NCBI GenBank assembly: GCA_905250075.1
Contig: CAJNOP010000011.1
Coordinates: 3,786,751-3,850,750 of the forward strand
Direction: 5' to 3'
Length of the DNA: 64,000 nucleotides
DNA from: Rotaria sp. Silwood1
Lineage: Eukaryota > Rotifera > Eurotatoria > Philodinida > Philodinidae
The notes below the pieces were generated by a model that saw only the letters and a list, made by a program, of their open reading frames with translations, did no database searches and was not told the origin of the DNA. The position numbers and the translations under genes are program-made. Shown here in pieces: positions 13,601 to 24,400 of this stretch (position 1 is its first letter; every line of letters starts with the position of its first letter).

Positions 13601-16600
13601 GATGAATTACGACATTCCATTCAACGAAGTGAAGTTCAACTTAATAGAAGAGAACAAGTTTTAAGACAAGAAATTAATGATCTTCGACAAGTATATTTTC
13701 ATTTTATTCTAATATTAGATCATATTTTATTAATTATATTAGACTATTGATTAAATAAGAAATTATTTGTGAGATAAAGCTTATTTGCTTAGATAAACTC
13801 TATAGAGATTAGATAAAAATTAAAATGACTTATGCTTGTAGAATCTTGGTGTTTTGAACTATGATCAATTTTGAAGAGTTTGCTAAGAAAATATTATGAT
13901 AAAAAGATCATAGAAAATTTGTTCTGTTAAGAATATTGTTTGTGAATAGTTTGAATTAGATACTGGAAAATCAATTTTGAAGAATGATGAAAGGAAAAAA
14001 AAAATCAGAGGATTATGTTATAAAACGATTTGTAGAGATGAATTGTTTGAAATTTTAGTAAGACTCATCTTAAATATGATTTATTATTTGGTAAGTTTTT
14101 CGTGTAGAAAGCTGGATTTTGCGATTTATCTTCCGATAGTGAATCATCATAATTCTAAAATTTGAAATTGAAATTAATACTCGAATTTAAATCTTTGAAG
14201 TTGTACAAATCAATCAAATTAATTCTTACAAATTCAATTTTATCTATCATAACTTCGAAATACCTGCATAAAGCAATGCTTTACCGAAATTTTATCTTTC
14301 GAATGGGTAAACATCTATTATTTGGAGAACAGACACATAGGGCGTGCTATAATAACTGCAAATTTCAAAACAGTCTTCTTGATCTTTGAAGAGACGCTGC
14401 TTTCTCGTTCCCTTTGCTACCTAAAACATTAACATAAATCAAAGCAAATAGAGTATCAGAGACTATACAAAAGCATATAGGTTTTTTGTGATGATGCTTT
14501 CAATAGATATCTGAAAAGTAATCTATTTAAATTGAATTAATTTTAAAATCTTTAAAATAATGAAATATCGATTTTCTATAAATTTCTAATCGAATCAAAA
14601 CAAAAACATAATCACTCTAATTTATTTTAGAGACTTCAAGAAGCTGAATCAAGAAATGAAGAATTAACACAAAATATATCCAATGGTAAACTCTCTTATT
14701 TCTTATAATTAAAATTTCTTATTATTTTTCTTTACTTAGCTACACGTCCACTTCTTCGTCAAATTGAAAACCTTCAAACAACATATGTAACACAGATAAA
14801 TTCTCTTGAAAAAACAGAACGTCAATTAACTGATCGTCTTGGTATATCAACAATAATAATAATAATTCATTCAAATAAAATTTTCTTTTTTTCGTTATGT
14901 TTAGCTGAAATGCAAGCACAATATGCCATTAGTGTTGAACATGAACGTGTAGCTAATGAAACATTATTAGAAACGAATGCTAAATGGAAATTAGCTGAAG
15001 CACAATTATCAACATATAAACAAGATAAAACACGTTTAACATCAGAAATTGACATTCTTAAAATGAAATTAACTAATCTAGAAGATGCTAAACACAGGTT
15101 AAAAAAAATAATATCTAAAATAGAAGCAAAAAGTTTAGAGAGAAAATACTTTTTTTGATTTTTTTTTCCTCAGCGATAACAGCTAAAGCAAATCAGAGAA
15201 AAGGATAAACTTAAGAATGAGGCTTTCATAGAATGATTGCCATCGGTTGAAGATAGATAATCGGAAGCTCAGAGACATCTCAAAATGTTTTTTTTTCTAT
15301 AAGATGAACTTGTTACTGTTAATGAAGACTTCGTAAGTACTTAGGGCAAACCAAAAGTTCGTAGAACGGTTTTAAAGAACCTTGTCGGATAAGGTAACCT
15401 ATTCAGAAATGAAAAACCAAATATACCATGTTGTAGACCTTTTTGAGGCGCATCGAATGGTATATAATAAATCCTGCTTTCAATAGACTTTGAAGGAACT
15501 AGAGTCAATTTACTGATAGACAACTACGCACTCATACTCACACCCTCACCTAAGTATGATAGGTTACTGAATATTGTGGTCCTTGGGATTAGTCGAAAGT
15601 GTTTGTAAAATAATTTTTCTCACATACGATTTTGCAGAGTTTTTTGACGGGCTACAACCTCATATATGTAGTCATCTTGTCAGTGTGGGTATGGGTGGAT
15701 GTGAGTGTGGGTGCGTAGTCGTCTATCAGTAAATTGACTCTAGTTCCTTCAAAGTCTATTGAAAACAGGATTTATTATATACCATTCGACGCGCCTCAAA
15801 AAGCTCTACAACATGGTATATTTGGTTTTTAATTTCTGAATAAGTTACCTTATCCGACAAGGTTCTTTAAAACCGTTCTACGAACTTTTGGTTTGCCCTA
15901 AGTACTTTTTCTGATAAGAAATTATTTTCAACTTGTCAAATCTTTCCTTTGATTCGTTCTAGTTGTTACCATTAGGAATTAAAATAAATCGATTGTGAAA
16001 TTTTTTTTTATAGAGAAAAAACTCAAATTGAAACAATGCAGGAAGCATTTACTCAACAAATCAATAGTCTCATACAAGAAAAGGTTTTAATACGATTTTA
16101 AATTTAAATTTTTAAAACTTCGCTTTTCTTTTTTTAGAGACAACTTGAATTAGATGCTGAACTTGAAAAAACAAAATATGAAAGTGATTTAAAACGATTA
16201 CAAATTGTTCATGATGCATTAAAAGAACAAGTAAATAAAGTTTCAAACTTAACAAAAAAAAAACTAAAATCTTTTTTTTTGTTTCCATAGCAACATCTAT
16301 TTGAAACACAGTCAATAAGTCGTTCGAGTTCAAATCTTGAATCAACACTTCAACAACAACGTAGTCGACGTTCATCCGGTGGACATGATACACCATCTTC
16401 ATTTTCATTTGAACGTTCTCCAGTAATACAAAAAGAAAACTAAAATAAAAAAAAGAAAGGAAAATATCAATAGAGATTATTTTATTTTTTACTTTTAGTT
16501 TGTTCCAACACCAAAACCAAGTGTATATGAAACTTTAAGAAATACAGGCGCAATAGCTGTACTTGAAAGTTTAGAAGCACAATTAAAAGAAAAAGAAGGA

Positions 16601-18025
16601 GAAATAACATTATTACAAGTATAAAGATTTTCTTTTTCTTTTTAGAAATTATATTTTGTATTTTGTTTTTTTTTAGAGTGAAATTTCAGATTTAGAACGT
16701 ACACGAGAATCAATGGCACGTGAATTAGTTAATTTATCTACAATAAATGAAAAATTACAATATCAAACACAAAATTATCCAATACTAAATGAACAATATA
16801 AAGTATGTTAAGAAAATAAATAAACTTATTGTTTTTTATTTTTTTTTTTAAATCATTAATTTCACAGGAATTAGAAAAACGTTATAATGCACTTTTAACA
16901 ATGTATGGAGAAAAACAAGAAGAAGCTGATGAACTTCGACTTGATCTAGCGGATGTTAAAACACTTTATCGAGCTCAGGTTAGTTTATTAATTAGATAAT
17001 ATATCAATTAGAATTTAATATGTGATATTTTCAAAAAAGATTGATTAATTAGTATTAGTTTATAGATATTTACATTAATATAACTATATTAGAAGACAAT
17101 AAATGCGAATAAATAATTTATAAATATATACAGTATGATTAGAGATAATAAACGATTGAGATTTTGATTATGTAAACAATTTCTTCAAATTCTGAGTCTT
17201 CTCTGTTGATCATTTCATGTTTAGTGATTATTCAATTTTTAACGAATCTAACATAAAGAAATAGGTTTTTTTTGTAGAATTTTAAATAGATAATCTTTAG
17301 ACACTTTGAATCAATAAATCTTGAGTAAAATCAAATGAAAAATATCGTGAAAAATACGATACAATGTAAAGAAACAAGAACTCAAACAGATTCTAGTAGA
17401 TCATAAAATATGATAGAAAGATTCATCAGGATTTATATAATAACCTATATAATATTCTCATAAATATTAATTAGCAATAGTAATTGTAGGACACTGTGTT
17501 TTAGAATTCGATTATGATCTTCTATACATTGAGATTTTCATAAAATACTTCTTCAAATTTTAACATAAAATTTCTTATTAATTCTCTTTTATGTTACAGA
17601 GAGTAAATTTTATACTAGTTTAGTTACACATATTATTCCCTCATGGATAATTATTGCTTATTTAAATTAATCTAAGTTATAGTTTTTAACAGAAATATGA
17701 TTATATGTTCGAGAAAGATAATTTTAAATAAAGTTTTTCATAGGTTCGTATTAAACCTGCTTATGACTCTCTTTTAACTTTATTCGATCGCACTAAAAGT
17801 TAGAAGTAGATCGTAAATATGTCCGATGTGATCCTGTAGAAATTTCACATGGATCGCTATTACATGTTTCAAAAAAAAAGAGAGACATTATTCTTAAAGT
17901 TTCAAATTGATTTTTTCTCGGCCGAGTTCAATTAGTTTACTAGCATAACATTATTTTTTTTATTTCATGTTTTGTTTTTATTTTAGATTGATGATTTGAT
18001 GAAGCAAAACTCACAAATACGATAA
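7660..18025 (+). CDS. TMF1: TATA element modulatory factor 1 (TMF/ARA160), Golgi coiled-coil tether
   Basis: TMF1 is a golgin-like coiled-coil protein that binds Rab6 and tethers vesicles at the Golgi. The N-terminus 'MSSWFNIDPNKLKELAANTL' and exon 2 'DKVLDIKDG' match the conserved TMF start, followed by 'DDFFSTFL', a Ser/Thr-rich low-complexity region and 'SDIEVIS'. The central DNA-binding-like block is at about 12869-13018 ('LREKEEQIQQLLDEGEKLSK', then 'NIIKRLRTKEKE'). 'RLQEAESRNEELTQ' and 'TRPLLRQIENLQ' lie across 14631-14840, and the Rab6-binding C-terminus 'MYGEKQEEADELRLDLADVK' is at about 16900-16978. The last exon (17987-18025) encodes 'IDDLMKQNSQIR' and a stop. First exons: 7660-7741, 7822-7875, then from about 7951. 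Two large introns carry hairpin elements. The length is close to vertebrate TMF1. Identity is very secure; a few internal borders are by eye. Confidence 0.94.
8642..10045 (+). other. TMF1 intron of about 1.4 kb
   Basis: The donor follows codons for 'INTTE' at 8641 and the acceptor is at 10045. The content is AT-rich with no recognisable gene. A short hairpin ('atatagac' ... 'gtctatat') is at about 9545-9575. Confidence 0.6.
11650..12315. mobile_element. Fold-back MITE 1 (mariner-like ends, TA target site) in a TMF1 intron
   Basis: Two arms of about 300 bases (11650 to about 11952 and about 12012-12315) are near-perfect reverse complements with a loop of about 60 bases. The left end reads 'cagagtgtaacataacc' and the right end, reverse complemented, 'cagggtgtaacataacc'. 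A TA dinucleotide flanks each end (11648-11649 and 12316-12317), as expected of Tc1/mariner insertions. There is no open reading frame of note, so it is non-autonomous. Arm divergence is mostly point changes. It lies between the TMF1 exon ending 'EEQRHIAQ' and the exon starting at 12721. Confidence 0.85.
13691..14630 (+). other. TMF1 intron of about 0.94 kb
   Basis: It runs from the donor after 'NDLRQ' to the acceptor before 'RLQEAESRNEEL'. It is AT-rich; the small open frames at 13977-14389 have no family features and are not conserved-looking. I see nothing functional. Confidence 0.6.
15340..15902. mobile_element. Fold-back MITE 2 (TA-flanked inverted-repeat element) in a TMF1 intron
   Basis: The left arm (15340 to about 15552) and right arm (about 15685-15902) are close reverse complements over more than 200 bases around a spacer of about 130 bases. 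The ends are 'cttagggcaaaccaaaag' and its reverse complement, each next to a TA (15338-15339 and 15903-15904). A GT-rich stretch near the centre ('gagtgtgggtgcgtag') pairs with its AC-rich partner. The ends differ from those of the element at 11650-12315, so this is a separate family. Non-coding. It lies between the exon ending near 15098 and the exon starting near 16014. Confidence 0.82.
16979..17986 (+). other. Last TMF1 intron (about 1 kb)
   Basis: This intron splits the Rab6-binding C-terminus, with its donor after 'TLYRAQ' and its acceptor before 'IDDLMKQ'. It is AT-rich and I see no gene or repeat in it. Confidence 0.6.
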
Positions 18026-18252
18026 TTGATTTGACTAAATCCAATCTTTATATTCACTTATAATACCTAGGACAGATGATGTTGGGTTCACTGTGATACA
18101 TTTTTTGTTTTTCTGATATTGTTATTTTATTATTTTCTCTCTTTTTCTCTTTTATTCTTATCTCTCATAGATTTTCATTTTCTTTTGTTTTCTTTTTTTG
18201 AAAATATAATATTAAAAGAATAAATTATATTTATAAATAATCAATCTTTCAG

Positions 18253-21200
18253 ATGTCATTATCAGATAGTTATTCATGTCGTTTATCAATATATTCATCA
18301 TTAGAAAAACTTTTTTCACCAAATCCTACCATACCATATCCATCACATGTTTATATACATGGAAATAATAATACAGGAAAATCAACAATTATTAAACATG
18401 TACTTAATCAATATAAACATACAATTTTATGGTTTGATTGTCGTGAAATATATTCATTAAATATGTTCTATCATATATTTATTTCATTATTATCAAATGA
18501 TACAATTCCAACAATGAAAAATTTCAATGATTTTATTCGAATATTACGTGATATATCTATTCAAGATATAAATCATGTAAAAAAAAAGAAAACTAAATCA
18601 TATTATTTTATTGTACTTCATCATATTGAACTATTATTAAACTATGATACAACAGGACATTTACTTTATCTTCTATTTAAATTAAATGAATTAACATTAG
18701 GATATTTTCATCATACACTTATATTAATTGGTCATCAACCATTTTATCAATTACCACACATGAATCAAATTGAAGTTGAATTAGGTGTATTAACACCAAC
18801 AACTATATTTATACCGGCTTATACTCGTACAGAAATTGTTACAATATTACAAAATATTTTAACACGTATGAATTATTCTTCTTCTTTTTTTGTGTTCCGG
18901 AAATTCTGAAATGAGTTTAAATACTCATCGTCACTGATTTGAGCTAAAACAAATTCTGCAATTTTCATAGATTATTATATCTAATTCATATTTAATAATT
19001 ACAAAGTTTTAAATATGCCAGTCACAAATCTCCTTAAACAAAATACTAACGGCTGTTTGTCTTCGATCACTCATCCAATAGTATGCTCACTACTTTATAA
19101 AATACACTTGCGCTTGTGATTAGTTAGTGTGTATGAGGAACTCAAACAATTGAGTACAAGAACTCTGCGTCAAGTCGGCCTTCTGTCCAGAGCTACATGT
19201 AATCATGGTTATCAGAAAGATGTTGAACCTTTGGATCTGCTGCAAGGTAGCTAAAGGGCAGAATTTTGTTTGGAATCTAAATCATCTTGAAAAAATTACT
19301 TTTTTTCTTTTTTTTTTGCAAATCATCAAATCACTTCGCTGCTATTTCTGCTACAGTAATTTGCGTGAATTCTGCATATCTATCAACAGTAAAATACTTT
19401 TTCTTGCGACGATCATTACTTTGTGGTTTGATGAATTCTTACAATTCATTCATCGAAAAACTTTATCAATTGAACGTATTAGAATATTGATAAAATAGTA
19501 TATGATAATGTTATTAGTTTCTCATACATAGCAAAAACAATAGACTTGATATTTTGTGGTTACGTGATATTGAATATAAAATAAAAAAAACGATAAATTT
19601 TAAAATCGTCTCAGAATTTCGAAAAAAAACCTTTCTAAAAAAAAAAAAAGAATTTTATATATTTTTATTTTAGAACAACAAGATATTCTTCCATCATCTA
19701 TTAGTCAATTACATATTATAATTGAATTAGCGCTTCAAATTTTTTATACTGTTACAAATGATCTTGTCGAATTAAAAGATATGATAACAATGTGTATTAA
19801 AGATTTTTTACGTAATACAACAAAAAACCAGATCAATGATGATGGAACTAATAATGATTATCGAATGCTGTATCAAAAAGAATTTTTTATGCAGGTATTT
19901 ATTTAAAATAGATTCAATCTAATGTTCTCATTTTGAAGTTTTGGCTTGAGATTCGTAACCAGAAGTTCTCAGAATGAGTAAAATCAAAACCAAGAATTGT
20001 TTTTATAGAGAAAAGCCTAGTAAAACATACTCTTCAAAATGATTACAAAATTGATTTCTCGAGCTTATTAATTATTAATATTTTAATCACTTAAGATGAA
20101 ATAGCGAAGAAGCTTTAACTCAAATGATCGATTTACATTTTGAAATCACTTTGAAATTATTCTATGATGAATTGGATAGCTAATATGTTAATTTGATATA
20201 ATTGTTCTCTCACATCTATCCTGTTTTTAAAAGTGAAGCATCTTATGTAAATAATAGATTCAAGTTTATAAATTACTTTTTGTTTGTGGAATTTCACCTT
20301 TTTTAAATGTTAATTTTTTTGTCTCAATGCTTCTTGACCTCAACAAGAAGAATTTTCATAACAGTGTAATTCATCAACGATGTTTGTTATGTTTGAAGTA
20401 GGATTCATTTCATTTTTAATGATTCAAATATTAATGATTATCAGCTGTATGGATCAATTTATATTTATTTTAAAGATCGGGTTTTATTGTTTCTCTATAA
20501 AAACAATTCTGTGTACAGGTTTATTTGTATGAAAACATCTATTAAAAACCACGAGTCAAGAATTTTGGTCCAACTTTTATGTATAAAAAAAAATCTCAGT
20601 TGACACTAAATGAACATCATCTAAGAGATTATTAAACATGAGAATCGATATAAATCTAGTAGATTTTCTAATAAAATTTCTTTAATCATTAGAAATGCGA
20701 AAAAAATATTTATATATCTGAAATGATAATATCTCTTATTTCAAAGTATTTATTTATTTTTTTTTCATTTATAGGTTCTTAATTCTGTTTATACACGTTC
20801 AATGAGTATTCGAAAATTTCTTCATACACATACAGCTGATGAAGAAACAACTGATAATTCATCTCAAATATCTACTATTAATAATAATAATACACGTGAT
20901 CTTCCATTATCAGCAAAATTTCTCTTAATTGCTATTTATTTAGCAACACAAAATCCAATAAAATATGATCGTATGTTATATGATAAACAAAGTCAAGGTA
21001 AAAAAAGTCGACGTGCGAAAATAATGCATAAACGAACACAACTTGAATCATCAAAAATTGAATATTTACCATTATCATCAAATAAACCCATATTACTTAA
21101 TCGTCTATTAGCTATATATTGTTCATTACAAGGTGATACAATACCATTAACAACACAAATCTATACTCAATTATCTTTATTAACATCAATGCGTTTAATT

Positions 21201-21338
21201 GAATTTGTTGGAAGTTCAAATGAAACTGGTATATTTAATTTAAATGAACCTAAATATCGTTGTACAAGTTCAAGTGATTATATTCGACGTTTAGCTGCAT
21301 CGATTGACTTTAAAATTGATGATCTTATACTAGTCTAA
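18253..21338 (+). CDS. ORC5: Origin recognition complex subunit 5
   Basis: ORC5 is an AAA+ subunit of the complex that marks replication origins and loads MCM helicase. Three exons join in frame: 18253-18865, 19674-19894 and 20775-21338, giving about 465 residues (human ORC5 is 435). The Walker A loop 'GNNNTGKST' lies at about residues 37-45 and the Walker B-like 'YFIVLHHIELL' near 117-127. Exon 2 has the family signature 'LQIFYTVTNDLVELKDM'. Exon 3 has 'LPLSAKFLLIAIYLATQNP' and the winged-helix C-terminus 'YRCTSSSDYIRRLAASIDF'. The start ATG directly follows a pyrimidine-rich 'ctttcag', so the 5' end is probably made by splicing, perhaps trans-splicing. TMF1 ends 227 bases upstream on the same strand. 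Confidence 0.94.
18866..19673 (+). other. ORC5 intron 1 (about 0.8 kb)
   Basis: It interrupts the AAA+ region between 'ILT' and 'QQQDILP'. A slightly GC-richer patch at 19060-19260 may be an old insertion but has no readable frame. The open frames at 19205-19498 are not supported. Confidence 0.6.
19895..20774 (+). other. ORC5 intron 2 (about 0.9 kb)
   Basis: It lies between 'KEFFMQ' and 'VLNSVYTRS' and is phase 0. AT-rich; I see no gene or structured repeat. Confidence 0.6.
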
Positions 21339-21498
21339 AACTTTCAATTAGTCAGATATAGATAGAAATATATATGTATTTTCATAAAAAAAAAATGTTA
21401 GATAATAAAAATGAATAGATTGTATATATAAACAAAAAAATTAAACTTTATTTTTTTCCAACGTTGAATAACAATTCAATATTGAAAAAATAAAAATT

Positions 21499-24400
21499 TC
21501 ATGTTCGATTAATGAATAAAAATGTTGATAATATCATAAGAATCATTGTTATAACAATCTAAATAGTAGAAATTATGAATATTATTTATTTATAGAGAAA
21601 TAAACAAATATATACCTTCGATTGTTCATATAATAAAATGATTGCTGAAACTCTTAAATACGCTAATGTACAAGGAATATAAGATTCATCAGATTTTGCT
21701 GTTTTTAATTTTCGACAACTAAAATTTAAAAAACATCGAATACAAAAATCTTTGAAAAACTATTCACTTGAATAATCTTAACGAAGTAAATTCAACAATG
21801 CAGTAAGCCTATAATAATAGATGTTATATCCTTACATCTATTATCAACCATATGGTTTGTTATTCGATAGGAATATAATTACAATTAACAACTATAGATA
21901 AGAGTAGAGATACGTAAGATTACCTTGCCCTACTCTGTAGGATCGGGTACAAATTAGAAAACTTGTCTCAGTTAAGATACAGGATATTAAAAAAAAAGTT
22001 TTTTCTGCATATCTCTAAATACTAGTGTCATAACTAGCAAAACGTTTTAATTCTCGGACAAGTTGAGCATTTTTTGTTTTTTATATAAAACTTGCATCTA
22101 GAAGTTGAAAATCAGAGAACACCAGTTCTTGTATGGTATTCTGATAAAGATAATACTTGTTTTTTTTTTCAAATTTACACTTTACAACGTATAAGAATAA
22201 ATGAAGATTAGAGAAAGAGTTTACAACTTGCATTGAAATATAACCTTCGAAAGAAAAATTTCTGATCTGTTTTATTGAAAAAAATTTTAATAGAAAAATA
22301 CAAATGTTCACAAAAAGAAGATATTTGTATTGTGAGTATGTTTCCTATAGAAAATATTTAATAGGTATATAATCTTAATCACCAAAATTGGCAAAAATAA
22401 GTGTTCGATCCTATTAAAATGTTGTAGTTCTGTCGTCTATGACTAGGGTGTTCATAAGAAACTTGATCAAAAATATGTCTTCAATTATTTTTTTTCCTTT
22501 CAATAAGTTTTCTCAATTCAAACTCTAAGTATTCTCATATAAGAATATATAAAATTAATCATACTATTCATAAACATATTGTAGTCGTCGATATCGATTT
22601 GTTACAATTTTTTCATTAAATATAATACCAACTTGAGCCCAAATATTCAATGCAATTGTATTATTCGAATCAGCTTCTTCTTCTATTTGAGCTAAATTAT
22701 ATAAACCCTAAATATAATATTCAAAAAAACAAAAAAGAATACTCAATATTTTCATCATTTAGATAAATCGATTTTTTTTTACTTGAGCATCACCATTTTG
22801 ATGTAATTGAATATAAAGTTGTATAGATTTTGTAATATTTCTTTTTTTCAATTGATAATATTCAGCAACATTTAATAAAGCATAAGAATCTGTATTTTTA
22901 TTATTACCATGTACCATTAAATATCTAATAAGTAATTGTTCAATACAATTAAATGTACTTTCATTATGTAACTTTTTTAATTCATTACATAAAAAACCAG
23001 CATTAAAATATCCAAGTTCAATACCAGCTAATGCAGTTTGTATATAAAATATAAATGATGTATACCTATCGATAGACAAATAAATAAATAAATTTACAAA
23101 ACAAATGAACATCAAAAATATTCATAGATTTTCTACCATCGTCGATCTCGATAAGCTTCAACTGCTCGTCGAACAATTGTACCTACTGCTGAACTTTCTT
23201 CAGCAACATTACGTGACCAACTAAATAAACATTATTTAATCTATATACATATATAAAAAGATTAAAATTTACATAGCAGCAAGCCAAGGATTTCTCATAA
23301 CACGAGGATGACCACCGCGAGCATTATAAAAAGCTACAACAATTTTTGAATCAATTTGTTCATGTTGTGCAGCAAATGAATAATATTGCCAAGCTTGAAC
23401 ATGATCAACAATAAAATTTGGTGGATAACGACCTGCTGTCCACATAACACCCTAAATAAAATTTAATTTATTTTATATAAGAGAAAAAGTAAAATTATAT
23501 AAAAACTAACAAGATTATGTGCACAATAAGCATCATGTGTTTGTTCAAAACATTCTTTCCAATATTGTGCAGCTTTTGTATAATTCTTTTCTATTTCATA
23601 TGCATGATATCCTTAATTAAACGAAATACGATAAAATTTCAATGAAACTCTTTCCTTATTTTTTTTTTTTGATAGAAAACCTAAAGCAACTTTTGCACCA
23701 AGTAAACCACGTTCAACAGCTTTTTCAATTTGTCGAACGGCTTCAGTTACATTTTGTTTTGTACCTTGTCCCTAAACATATTTCATATTTGAATTATGAA
23801 AAAAAAAAATGAAACTAGTAGAAATTTACTTTAAGAAGAGCTAATCCATAGCCAAAATGAGATGAAGCATCATGTTGAATAGCACCTAAACGAAAATATT
23901 CCACAGCTGCTTGAATATTACGTGTTAAACCATTTCGACCAGCATACATTAATGCACCTAAATGATGCTAAATAAACAGCATAGATAATTTTTTTTTTAT
24001 GTATATACAAAAAACAATTAAAATAATATTACTTGAGCTGAAGCAACACCACGTCTTGCTTGTTGTTTAAGCCAATAGAATGAATCACTTTTATCAAATG
24101 TAAGTCCATCAAGAAGTTTTTTATCAGTAAGATGAATATGTTCCATGGCAGCCTAGATTAGTATTTTTTTTATTTTTTAATTAATAAAAAATAAGTTTTT
24201 AGCATGCAGAAATAATTCATATATTCATAAGAAATCTTATTGATATGCAGTCTGTAAAGAGCCACGCAGATATATAAAAAAGTATTCTTTTCTAGAATGT
24301 AGTTATTGAAATAAACATTTATATATGGGACCTATTATCTTTCACAAAGCACTTTTCAAACTTTCACACAACCTTGGTATTAGGCATGCTAAGGTTTTAA

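Noticed and set aside
13296-13620. Minus-strand frames across TMF1 exons
   Set aside because: They are antisense shadows of coiled-coil exons whose plus-strand translation matches TMF1.
15341-15523. Minus-strand open frame within the second TMF1 hairpin
   Set aside because: It is a chance frame through one arm of the inverted-repeat element and has no transposase motif.
22564-22566. Apparent TAG stop as the end of SEL1L3
   Set aside because: A donor (gtatga) splits this codon, and downstream exons encode the conserved 'SYIPCTLAYL' segment and the transmembrane helix of the family, in frame.
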